Origin: Candidatus Adamsella avium
GTDB taxonomy: Bacteria > Cyanobacteriota > Vampirovibrionia > Gastranaerophilales > CAJFVJ01
DNA: 64,000 bases
Direction: 5' to 3'
Assembly: GCA_904420445.1 (NCBI GenBank)
Contig: CAJFVJ010000001.1
Span: 705,266 to 769,265, forward strand
The notes beneath the pieces are model-generated. The model ran no database searches. It worked only from the letters and a program-made list of their open reading frames with translations, and had not been told where the DNA came from. A program made the translations under genes and the position numbers. Positions 8,697-15,969 of the stretch are shown one piece after another (position 1 is the first letter of the stretch; every line of letters starts with the position of its first letter).

Positions 8697-8951
8697 TTAT
8701 TTTACGAGTTCTTCAATTGCGTCAATCACGTCTTTTACTGTTCTGATTTGTTTGAAGTTATCAGGAGAAATCTTTTTTTGAGTATAATCCTGCAAACGCA
8801 CGGCGAGGTCAACAGCGTCTATGCTGTCAAATTCCAAATCCTCAAACAGGTTTGCATCAGGAGTGATTTTTGATTCGTTGATTTCAAAATCTTCAACCAA
8901 AATACTCTTAAGTTCTTTTTCTATTTCTTCTCTCGTGAATGTAGAACTCAT
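8697..8951 (-). CDS. acyl carrier protein 1
   Basis: An 84-residue acidic carrier protein. The attachment motif is L-E-F-D-S43-I-D, where Ser43 would carry phosphopantetheine added by the transferase at 2937-3608. Helix spacing and length are typical of type II carriers. It is one of two consecutive carriers, as in aryl-polyene clusters (ApeE/ApeF types), and differs clearly in sequence from its neighbour, which suggests separate roles in starter loading and elongation. Confidence 0.92.
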   Translation of the reverse strand: MSSTFTREEIEKELKSILVEDFEINESKITPDANLFEDLEFDSIDAVDLAVRLQDYTQKKISPDNFKQIRTVKDVIDAIEELVK

Positions 8952-8966
8952 CTTAATCCTCTAGAG

Positions 8967-9224
8967 TTAGTTTGTTTGCTGGCTTCTGATTAAATCGGCA
9001 AGTGTTTTGACGGAATAAAAATGTTTCCGGTTTTGTTCTTTATCCGAGCCCATTTTGAGGTTATATTTCTTTTTCAGCGCCATACCGAGTTCGAGGGCAT
9101 CAATTGAATCAAGCCCAAGCCCGTCGATAAAAAGAGCTTCATCAGTATTGATATCATCAGGAGTGATATCTTCAAGCTCCAGCACGTCTATAATAAGTTT
9201 TTTTAATTCATCTTCCAGCGTCAT
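8967..9224 (-). CDS. acyl carrier protein 2
   Basis: An 85-residue acidic carrier protein with the motif G-L-G-L-D-S40-I-D-A-L-E; Ser40 is the phosphopantetheine site. It lies 15 bases upstream of carrier 1 in the same operon. The two share less sequence than a recent duplication would, so they are probably functionally distinct carriers. Confidence 0.92.
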   Translation of the reverse strand: MTLEDELKKLIIDVLELEDITPDDINTDEALFIDGLGLDSIDALELGMALKKKYNLKMGSDKEQNRKHFYSVKTLADLIRSQQTN

Positions 9225-9269
9225 AATCTGTCCTTTTACTATATTTTATAGCCTAAACAACACACAAAG

Positions 9270-10034
9270 TCAATTCATTGAAGCTGATTTGATTTTTTCT
9301 TTTATAGCCTGGTTTACACGGTTTCTCTTCTGAATTTGTGTGAGATTTTGTTCTTTAAAGTCTGAGGTTTTTATTTCGTTGTTGACGGTTATTGTATAGG
9401 TTGGTGTTTTATCCCCTGCGTCATAAAATTTTTGATGTTTTGCAAGAAATTTTGTATCACAGCTGATGTGTATTGGGATTATATCTGCACCTGTATGCAG
9501 AGCCATAACAGCAGCCCCTTTATGGAGCTTCAGGTCTTCGCCATCTGTTGTTCTTGTTCCTGTCGGGAAGATTATGATGTTGTAGCCTTGGTTGAGAATT
9601 TCGACCGATTCTTCTAACATTTTGTCGTTATCTTCATCGTTTATGAGATAAAGTGATTTGACGATGTTTCCCATGAAGGGGTTTCTTTTTATTTCTTTTT
9701 TTGCAATGCACAGGGTATTCGGAAGAAATCCGATTAAAATTACTATATCAATAAAACTCGGGTGATTTGCGACGATAATTTTCCCATGCGGGTTGTTTAG
9801 TTTTTCAGGGTTTGTGAAGTTGACTTTTATCAGTCCTGTTTTTTTCATCAGCTCGGTAAAGTATTTCCAGGTTTTGTGAATTGTTTTGCAGAATTTTTGA
9901 CGTCTGTTTTCTTTTTTTACAAAGACGGAAATAATCGGAAAAATAAAATAGTTGATGAGAATGGCACCGATGCCGAAGACAGAGAATAAGAAGGATATCA
10001 AAACACTTCTCCACACTCTTCTCAAAAGATGCAT
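9270..10034 (-). CDS. PlsC-type 1-acylglycerol-3-phosphate acyltransferase-like
   Basis: A 254-residue membrane-associated acyltransferase. A hydrophobic segment (10-40) precedes the catalytic motif N-H91-P-S-F-I-D96 (HX4D), and the substrate motif appears as F-P-T-G-T-R (156-161) instead of the usual FPEGTR. The true start is the ATG at 10034, which overlaps the stop of the upstream gene by 13 bases; a longer reading would run into unrelated sequence. Relatives sit in aryl-polyene clusters (ApeD-type) and probably help attach the product to a lipid. Confidence 0.82.
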   Translation of the reverse strand: MHLLRRVWRSVLISFLFSVFGIGAILINYFIFPIISVFVKKENRRQKFCKTIHKTWKYFTELMKKTGLIKVNFTNPEKLNNPHGKIIVANHPSFIDIVILIGFLPNTLCIAKKEIKRNPFMGNIVKSLYLINDEDNDKMLEESVEILNQGYNIIIFPTGTRTTDGEDLKLHKGAAVMALHTGADIIPIHISCDTKFLAKHQKFYDAGDKTPTYTITVNNEIKTSDFKEQNLTQIQKRNRVNQAIKEKIKSASMN

Positions 10035-10564
10035 TGTGAATCTCCGTCTATTTTGTAAAGTTTGTTGCCTATGAGTTCTGCATTCGCTTCTCCATGAGGC
10101 GAGATGATGCATCCAAAACCATGGACTGTATCTGGAGTCAGCGCATCGCAAAAACAGTATAAAACATAATCATCATCAGCACTCAGCACTGCTTCTATCA
10201 AACCTGCGCCGAATGTGACATCTTCTGCAGAAACGGAGTTATAGCTTTTTGTGATTTTGTTCAGAAGAGAGAATTGCCCTACTGCGCTGTTGTGTACTGA
10301 ACCGCTGAATGTTGCTGGAGAAACTTCATTTTCTTCGGAGTATTGTTTTATGAGCTTGTTCAGGTTGTCGAGTTCTCCGTATTGAGAGGCGAAGACGATT
10401 TTTATGTTTCGATTTTTTTCATCCAAACTCGAAAAACATTCATTCATTATGCAAAGGGCTGTTTTGTCAACGGGCGTGAGTTTTCTTCTTGCCATCGGGT
10501 GCAAAAATGATACATCTGTGCTCTTTGCGTTTTTTGTGCAATATGTTTTTATACAAAATTTCAA
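10022..10564 (-). CDS. ketosynthase-like N-terminal domain protein (chain length factor type)
   Basis: A 180-residue protein resembling the Ketoacyl-synt_2 domain found in aryl-polyene clusters. The region S-G-S-V-H-N-S-A-V-G-Q near 87-97 is typical. There is no cysteine nucleophile where a ketosynthase would have one (the segment reads V-T-F-G-A-G), so it cannot condense by itself; a partner or chain-length role with one of the two full ketosynthases is likely. It starts with TTG at 10564 and is the first gene of the left arm, 97 bases from the divergent right arm. Confidence 0.72.
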   Translation of the reverse strand: MKFCIKTYCTKNAKSTDVSFLHPMARRKLTPVDKTALCIMNECFSSLDEKNRNIKIVFASQYGELDNLNKLIKQYSEENEVSPATFSGSVHNSAVGQFSLLNKITKSYNSVSAEDVTFGAGLIEAVLSADDDYVLYCFCDALTPDTVHGFGCIISPHGEANAELIGNKLYKIDGDSQCIF

Positions 10565-10661
10565 GTTTTACTCAGACTCTCAATAAAATTTTCTACGGTT
10601 TATGGTAATATTTATTTTATTATAAATTTGTTTTTTTATCAAAAGAGGACGCTCTTTCCTT
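10565..10661. promoter_or_regulatory. divergent promoter region of the polyene cluster
   Basis: These 97 bases lie between the two arms. They are about 80 percent A+T and hold several overlapping TATTTTATTATAA-like stretches at 10610-10628 that could serve as -10 boxes in both directions. I see no well-placed dyad operator. Coordinated expression of both arms from here is inferred from the layout. Confidence 0.5.
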
Positions 10662-11810
10662 ATGAACGGAGTCTACATAAATTCTTACAGCGCTGTATCA
10701 AACCTTGGAGATGATATTTCATCAATGTTTTTTCATGCACTTGATGAGCGCTCAAACTTTTTGACTTTGGATGATACTGTTATAAGAGGAGAACCGTTTT
10801 ATTTCGGAGAGATAAAAACTTCTCTGCCCAAAATAGATGATGAAAAGTACAACACCCGCTGCAACAGCATATTGCTGCATTGTTTCGGGAAGATTGAAAA
10901 CGAAATAAACACTGCTTTGACAAAGTATGATAAAAGCAGAGTCGGCGTGGTGATTGCGTCGACAAATTCGGGTGTTGATGAATATGCACTCAGGGGAGAT
11001 GTTGACCTTGCTCAAATAGGTAATCCTGCTGCCTTTTTGAGGAAATATCTCGGTTTGACGGGCTTTTTCTGCGGAATTTCATCAGCGTGCACTTCGGGGA
11101 TTAAGGCTTTTTCGACGGCACGCAGACTTCTTTCTCATGATGTTTGCGACGCCGTAATTGTCGGTGGAGTTGATTCTGTGAGCAGGACACCTGTGTATGG
11201 ATTTCACTCGCTTGAAATATTATCAGGCGAGCAGACAATTCCTTTCAGCAAGAACAGAAACGGAATAAATATCGGTGAAGGCGGAGCGTTGTTTTTGCTT
11301 GAGAAAGAAAAAACTTCTGCTAATTCGATAAAACTCTGCGGAATAGGAGAAACATCAGATGCTTATCATTGTGCAACGCCTGATCCGGAAGGTATTCAAT
11401 CTTCAAAAGCAATAGAACTTGCTCTTGAGGACAGCGGGCTTGATAGAGGGGATATAGATTATATCAATCTGCACGGCACAGGAACGGTTACCAACGATTT
11501 GATGGAAGCGAATGCTGTTTATAGAGTTTTTGGAGATAAAGTTCCCGCAAGCTCAACGAAATCTCAGACAGGACATTGCCTCGGGGCGTCGGCAGCTCTT
11601 GAGTCCGCTTTATGCTGTGCGATTCTTGATAAGTCGATTAATAAAGAACATTATCTTCTCCCTCATCGTTATGATAATGTTTATGATGACAAGCTCCCTG
11701 CGCTTTCTCTTGTCAAATACGGTCAGAGAGCCGATAATATAAAATATGTAATGAACAACGCTTTTGGCTTTGGGGGGTCAAATGCCGTTATGATACTTGG
11801 GAGCGATTGA
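10662..11810 (+). CDS. beta-ketoacyl-ACP synthase (KS 1)
   Basis: A 382-residue thiolase-fold condensing enzyme. The catalytic triad is visible: Cys143 in S-S-A-C-T-S, His271 in N-L-H-G-T-G-T, and His305 in Q-T-G-H-C-L-G-A. A glycine-rich F-G-F-G-G-S loop lies near the C-terminus. It is shorter than the second synthase (408 residues). It should carry out decarboxylative condensation of malonyl-ACP with the growing chain or with the starter. The stop overlaps the next start as TGATG. Confidence 0.9.
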   Translation: MNGVYINSYSAVSNLGDDISSMFFHALDERSNFLTLDDTVIRGEPFYFGEIKTSLPKIDDEKYNTRCNSILLHCFGKIENEINTALTKYDKSRVGVVIASTNSGVDEYALRGDVDLAQIGNPAAFLRKYLGLTGFFCGISSACTSGIKAFSTARRLLSHDVCDAVIVGGVDSVSRTPVYGFHSLEILSGEQTIPFSKNRNGINIGEGGALFLLEKEKTSANSIKLCGIGETSDAYHCATPDPEGIQSSKAIELALEDSGLDRGDIDYINLHGTGTVTNDLMEANAVYRVFGDKVPASSTKSQTGHCLGASAALESALCCAILDKSINKEHYLLPHRYDNVYDDKLPALSLVKYGQRADNIKYVMNNAFGFGGSNAVMILGSD

Positions 11811-12259
11811 TGCTTATTAACGAAAAAAATCTCGAAAAAATCCTTCCGCATGATTATCCGATGATAGTTCTTGATGAGCTGTTGGAGGTTGATATGGTAA
11901 AACATGTTGTGACATCATCTGTTACCGTTCGGGAAGATAAAATCTTTTATGACGGGACATTAGGGGGGATATCACCGCTTGTCGGAATTGAATTTATGGC
12001 GCAGACAGTCGGGTGTTATGCGTATTTTGAGAACGGTCAGAAAAAACCGAGGATAGGCTATCTTTTGGGCAGCAGGCAATATAACTGCAGTCTTGAAAAA
12101 TTTGAGCTCGGCAAAACATATAAAATCGTTGCTAATCGGATTTTTTCGGATAATGAGCTTGTTTCGTTCGATTGTTTTATTTATAATGATAATATTGAGT
12201 GCGCAAGAGCAACAGTAAATGTTTATTTGCCTCAAGATGTTGAAACTTTAACAATTTAG
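11810..12259 (+). CDS. ApeP-like beta-hydroxyacyl-ACP dehydratase
   Basis: A single hotdog-fold protein of 149 residues. The N-terminal I-L-P-H-D-Y-P-M segment and the long hydrophobic helix with G-I-E-F-M-A-Q are typical of the FabA/FabZ-like dehydratases of aryl-polyene clusters. It should dehydrate beta-hydroxyacyl-ACP without later reduction, which leaves the conjugated double bonds. The ATG at 11810 overlaps the stop of KS 1; a TTG one codon earlier is also possible. It lies between condensing and reducing enzymes in one tight operon. Confidence 0.78.
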   Translation: MLINEKNLEKILPHDYPMIVLDELLEVDMVKHVVTSSVTVREDKIFYDGTLGGISPLVGIEFMAQTVGCYAYFENGQKKPRIGYLLGSRQYNCSLEKFELGKTYKIVANRIFSDNELVSFDCFIYNDNIECARATVNVYLPQDVETLTI

Positions 12260-12270
12260 CGGGTTTATCA

Positions 12271-13005
12271 ATGGGTAAGAATATTTTAATAACAGGTTCA
12301 AGCCGTGGTATCGGTAAGGAAACAGCTCTTTATATCGCAAAAAACAACAGTGATGTTGAGATTGTTCTGCATTGCAACAAAAATATTTCAAAAGCCGAAG
12401 AGGTGAAAAAAGAAATTGAATTATTAGGAAACAGTGTAAGAATTTTGCAGTTTGATGTCAGTGATAGAAAACAGTGTCATGATGTCATCTCAAAAGATAT
12501 TGAACAACACGGCGCTTATTACGGTGTTGTTTTGAATGCGGGGATTGCAAGGGATAATGTGTTCCCCGTGATGGAAGATGAAGAATGGGATGATGTTTTG
12601 AATACGAATTTGGGCGGTTTTTACAATGTTTTGAAACCCGTTGTTATGTCGATGATTGAAAACAGAGTCCGTGGCAGAATTGTCACGATGTCATCAATTT
12701 CAGGACAGGCAGGAAACAGGGGGCAGGTAAATTACAGCGCATCAAAAGCGGGGATTATCGGAGCAACAAAGGCTCTCAGCCTTGAACTTGCAAAAAGGGG
12801 CATTACCGTCAACTGTGTTGCCCCGGGAGTGATTGATACTGAGATGATAGAAGGCATTCCCGTTGATGAAGTGAAGAAAATGATTCCAATGAGAAGACCC
12901 GGGACAGCAAAAGAAGTCGCAAGTCTTGTTAACTATCTTATGGGTGAGGATGCGTCTTATATTACGGGACAGGTGATTGCCGTAAACGGAGGGATGTACC
13001 GGTGA
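12271..13005 (+). CDS. FabG-type 3-oxoacyl-ACP reductase
   Basis: A 244-residue short-chain dehydrogenase/reductase. The NAD(P) loop T-G-S-S-R-G-I-G is at 8-15, N-A-G at 89-91, and the catalytic S142, Y155-x3-K159 are in place. It reduces the beta-keto group after each condensation (ApeQ-type role). The stop overlaps the GTG start of the next gene in a GTGA arrangement. Length and motifs are complete. Confidence 0.92.
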   Translation: MGKNILITGSSRGIGKETALYIAKNNSDVEIVLHCNKNISKAEEVKKEIELLGNSVRILQFDVSDRKQCHDVISKDIEQHGAYYGVVLNAGIARDNVFPVMEDEEWDDVLNTNLGGFYNVLKPVVMSMIENRVRGRIVTMSSISGQAGNRGQVNYSASKAGIIGATKALSLELAKRGITVNCVAPGVIDTEMIEGIPVDEVKKMIPMRRPGTAKEVASLVNYLMGEDASYITGQVIAVNGGMYR

Positions 13006-14228
13006 AAAGAGTTGTTGTTACGGGCATGGCGATTGCAAGCCCTCTCGGGTGCGGTGTTGAGACAGCTTTCTCTAATTTGAAAAAGCTGAAAAATTGTGTT
13101 ATCCACTGGGATAAGCTTGATGAATTTCAGAATATGAACACCCGTCTTGCTGCTCCTGTCAGAGATTTTGTTATTCCCGAGCATTTTAACCGCAAAGTTC
13201 TTCGCACAATGGGGCGTGTTGCTTATATGAGCACGGCTGTATCTGAGGAAGCTCTAAAAGATGCGGGGCTTCTTGAGGATGAGATTATTTCAAACGGAGA
13301 AACAGGCGTAAGCTATGGTTCTTCATCAGGTTCTCTCGAGTCAATCATTGATTTTTATACAATGGAGGTCGAAAAGAAAGTCCGCTGCGTAAACTCTGGG
13401 TCTTACATAAAGATGATGCCTCAGACAACGACCGTTAATATATCGTTGTATTTCAAGACAAAAGGCAGGCTTGTTCCGACATCGACAGCCTGTACTTCTG
13501 GAGCTATGGGCATCGGGTATGCCTATGAAACAATAAAAAACGGTTATCAAACAGTGATGATTGCAGGAGGGGCGGAGGAGCTGCATGAGTCGCATGTTGC
13601 GATTTTTGATACGCTGTATGCAACAAGCCTGAAAAATGATACCCCTGAACTTACACCATCGCCGTTTGATGCAGGCCGTGACGGTCTTGTCCTCGGAGAA
13701 GGCGCAGGGACATTGATTCTTGAAGAATATGAGCATGCAAAAAAACGCGGGGCAAAGATTTATGCTGAGATAATAGGCTTTGGAACTTCGACTGACGGCT
13801 CTCACATTACAAATCCTTGCCATGAAACAATGGGGAAGGCTCTCGAGCTTGCGATAAAAGATGCCGGAATATCTCCTGATGATATAGGTTATGTCAATGC
13901 TCACGGTACCGCTACCATACACGGTGATGAAGCTGAGAGCATTGCAACATATGATGTTTTCAAAAGAGCTGTGCCGATAAGTTCTCTTAAGAGTTATACA
14001 GGGCATACTCTCGGTGCCTGCGGTGCGATAGAAGCTATACTTTCTCTTGAGATGATGAACAGCGGGTGGTATGCCCCGACGTTAAATCTTGAGAACGTTG
14101 ATGCAAAATGTGCACCGCTTGATTATATCACAGGCAGCGGCAGAGAGATTGATACAAATATTATTATGTCAAATAACTTTGCTTTCGGGGGGATTAATAC
14201 GTCTTTGATATTCAAGAAAGTTGAGTAG
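13002..14228 (+). CDS. beta-ketoacyl-ACP synthase II-like (KS 2)
   Basis: A 408-residue FabF-type synthase with Cys164 (S-T-A-C-T-S-G), His301 (N-A-H-G-T-A-T) and His335 (Y-T-G-H-T-L-G). The C-terminal N-N-F-A-F-G-G-I-N segment is standard. Translation starts with GTG overlapping the reductase stop. Together with KS 1 and the cysteine-less partner encoded across the divergent promoter it gives the cluster three ketosynthase-related proteins, as in known aryl-polyene systems. It closes the right arm. Confidence 0.92.
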   Translation: MKRVVVTGMAIASPLGCGVETAFSNLKKLKNCVIHWDKLDEFQNMNTRLAAPVRDFVIPEHFNRKVLRTMGRVAYMSTAVSEEALKDAGLLEDEIISNGETGVSYGSSSGSLESIIDFYTMEVEKKVRCVNSGSYIKMMPQTTTVNISLYFKTKGRLVPTSTACTSGAMGIGYAYETIKNGYQTVMIAGGAEELHESHVAIFDTLYATSLKNDTPELTPSPFDAGRDGLVLGEGAGTLILEEYEHAKKRGAKIYAEIIGFGTSTDGSHITNPCHETMGKALELAIKDAGISPDDIGYVNAHGTATIHGDEAESIATYDVFKRAVPISSLKSYTGHTLGACGAIEAILSLEMMNSGWYAPTLNLENVDAKCAPLDYITGSGREIDTNIIMSNNFAFGGINTSLIFKKVE

Positions 14229-14245
14229 TAATATTGAGCAAACAA

Positions 14246-14353
14246 TCACCCCTGTCACTCTGAGCAAAGCGAAGAGTCTTTTTTGGGGTGAAGGTCATAT
14301 TGAGCGGAGCGAAATATCTTTGTTGTAGAGTTTTCACCATTTGAATGACAGGG
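14246..14353. repeat. hairpin-rich repeat with three nested inverted repeats
   Basis: Two related units of about 25 bases (14256-14280 and 14295-14321, core TGAGC-RRAGCGAA) each fold into a short hairpin. They are embedded in longer arms: CCCTGTCA (14250-14257) with TGACAGGG (14346-14353), TCACCCC (14246-14252) with GGGGTGA (14285-14291), and GGTGAA (14287-14292) with TTCACC (14333-14338). It lies 20 bases after the polyene operon and may end its transcription. The units resemble dispersed TGAGCGAAGCGAA-type repeats seen in many genomes. Confidence 0.6.
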
Positions 14354-14385
14354 ATAGCAAAAATATGCTAAAATAATTTATATTT

Positions 14386-15810
14386 TTGTTCGGTTTAATC
14401 GGGGTATGTCTATTATTACTAATTTTATTAGTAAGTATAACCCTATCAAATTGTGCATATTCTTCAAAAGAAAAAGGCGGATATTTTAAAAAAATACGCA
14501 CTGATTATCAATTACAGGAAGGTTTTCCGATAGTAAAATTAAAAGATGGAAGAATTTTTCTTACAGCTTTGAAACTTTTTTTTGATCCAAAAACAAACAC
14601 TTTTAGAAAAACTACTCAATATCCTAAAAACGTTTCAGGTGATGCAATTTTATTAAACAATGGTAAAATTTTATTTTTTGAATATTATCTCCCTCAACCT
14701 TCGAATTCTGACCCTTTAAAATCAAAATTAATTAATTTATTTTATGACGATTATATAAAAAAATTAATTAAAGAGGATATAGGATATGATATGCCATTTG
14801 AGTTACTTACATTATTAGAGCAAACCAAATATAAAAAACAACTGCGAGATGAATATTATAAAAAAAGTGAAAAAGATAGGGCCGCAATATATATGCCTTA
14901 TTTGAAGAAAAATCCCGAATTGTTGAAAAAATATAATGATTATCTTGCAGAAAGAGAAAATAGAAAATATGCTTGGTTGTTTGATCCGGAAACAGAGACT
15001 TTTGAAAAAATAGGCAAAACTATTTATCTTAGAGAAGATACGCTTAAGACGTTATTAAAAGATGGAAGAGTTTTTTTAACGGATAATTACGGAAAAAATA
15101 TAGAAATATATGACCCGGAAGATGGTCAATTTAAAGCCTTGAATACTGAAGCACCTGATTTATTTTTTACTTTTAGACCTCAAGCTTCTATAAAAATAAA
15201 AACATTAAATAATGGAAATATTTTTTTATGGGGAAGTAAATATACAATATATGATGTTAAAAATAATACTTTTTCGTCTCCGAAACCATTTCCTCTAAAA
15301 TCATATAGTAATTTTCTGATGTTGAAAGATGATAAAATTCTATTATTTACAGGAGGAAAAAGTGTATTTTTAACAAAAGAATTGAAAAATTTTCCTAATA
15401 GTCCTGCCCCAAACTCAAAAATGTATGCATATTATTGGGAAAAGGTTGATGCGACTGAAATTATGATATTTGATATAAAAAAAGAAGAAATCTCTTATGT
15501 CGGACATTTGGCAATCCCAAGAGGAGGGGATGTTAGTGTGAAGTTCAGTGCTGTTGAGTTGAAAGATGGACGAATTTTGATTTTTGGAGGAGAAAAAGAT
15601 TATAGCAACAGACGGTTGGGCGCACCTGCTAAAGAACTGAAAGAAGCAGAAATACTGGATTTAAAAACAGGAAAATCAACACTTCTCAACAATAAAATGA
15701 ATTTTTCGAGAGTAAATGACGATGCAATATTGCTTGATGATGGAAGAGTTTTAATATATGGCTGTAATAATTACTATACTTATTCTGGAGAGCTGTTTAT
15801 TCCAAGATAA
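14386..15810 (+). CDS. kelch-like beta-propeller protein with N-terminal membrane segment
   Basis: A 474-residue protein with a hydrophobic N-terminus (2-20) followed by L-S-N-C, an imperfect lipobox, so it may be an exported lipoprotein. The rest contains at least six kelch/galactose-oxidase-like repeats of the type L-K-D-G-R-I-x-L-x then D-P-x-T-x-x-F (from about residues 48, 85, 220, 280, 310, 380 and 445). Such propellers bind partners or sugars; I cannot name a ligand. An insert of about 90 charged residues (100-190) interrupts the repeats. It starts at TTG without a strong ribosome site, and A+T is higher than in the polyene genes. Confidence 0.6.
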   Translation: MFGLIGVCLLLLILLVSITLSNCAYSSKEKGGYFKKIRTDYQLQEGFPIVKLKDGRIFLTALKLFFDPKTNTFRKTTQYPKNVSGDAILLNNGKILFFEYYLPQPSNSDPLKSKLINLFYDDYIKKLIKEDIGYDMPFELLTLLEQTKYKKQLRDEYYKKSEKDRAAIYMPYLKKNPELLKKYNDYLAERENRKYAWLFDPETETFEKIGKTIYLREDTLKTLLKDGRVFLTDNYGKNIEIYDPEDGQFKALNTEAPDLFFTFRPQASIKIKTLNNGNIFLWGSKYTIYDVKNNTFSSPKPFPLKSYSNFLMLKDDKILLFTGGKSVFLTKELKNFPNSPAPNSKMYAYYWEKVDATEIMIFDIKKEEISYVGHLAIPRGGDVSVKFSAVELKDGRILIFGGEKDYSNRRLGAPAKELKEAEILDLKTGKSTLLNNKMNFSRVNDDAILLDDGRVLIYGCNNYYTYSGELFIPR

Positions 15811-15901
15811 TATAATTTCTAAGGAGAATTCAATATGGTCTCAATGTAAAGAGTCACATGGTTTGATTTCTTGTTACAGATGGTTTGATTATTTTGGGCA
15901 A

Positions 15902-15927
15902 CATAAATTTAAAATTTTAAATTTATG
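15902..15927. terminator. perfect 26-base AT palindrome between convergent genes
   Basis: The sequence is a perfect palindrome of 26 bases with a single C-G pair at its outer ends. It lies in the 159-base gap between two convergent genes (stops at 15810 and 15970). A bidirectional terminator or protein-binding dyad is possible; being almost pure A+T it would form only a weak RNA hairpin. At 15820-15857 a good ribosome site is followed by a four-codon frame (Met-Val-Ser-Met-stop), perhaps a gene remnant. Confidence 0.35.
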
Positions 15928-15969
15928 AGCAAATTTTTATTCCAAAGTTCATAATAAAATTAGAAATTT

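Noticed and set aside
902-9224. Plus-strand frames of 60-140 codons across the left arm of the polyene cluster
   Set aside because: They are antisense shadows of genes with complete catalytic motifs, lack ribosome sites and have unlikely composition.
10034-10151. Longer N-terminus of the PlsC-type acyltransferase
   Set aside because: The extra 39 residues come from out-of-frame reading of the upstream ketosynthase-like gene and carry no family similarity.
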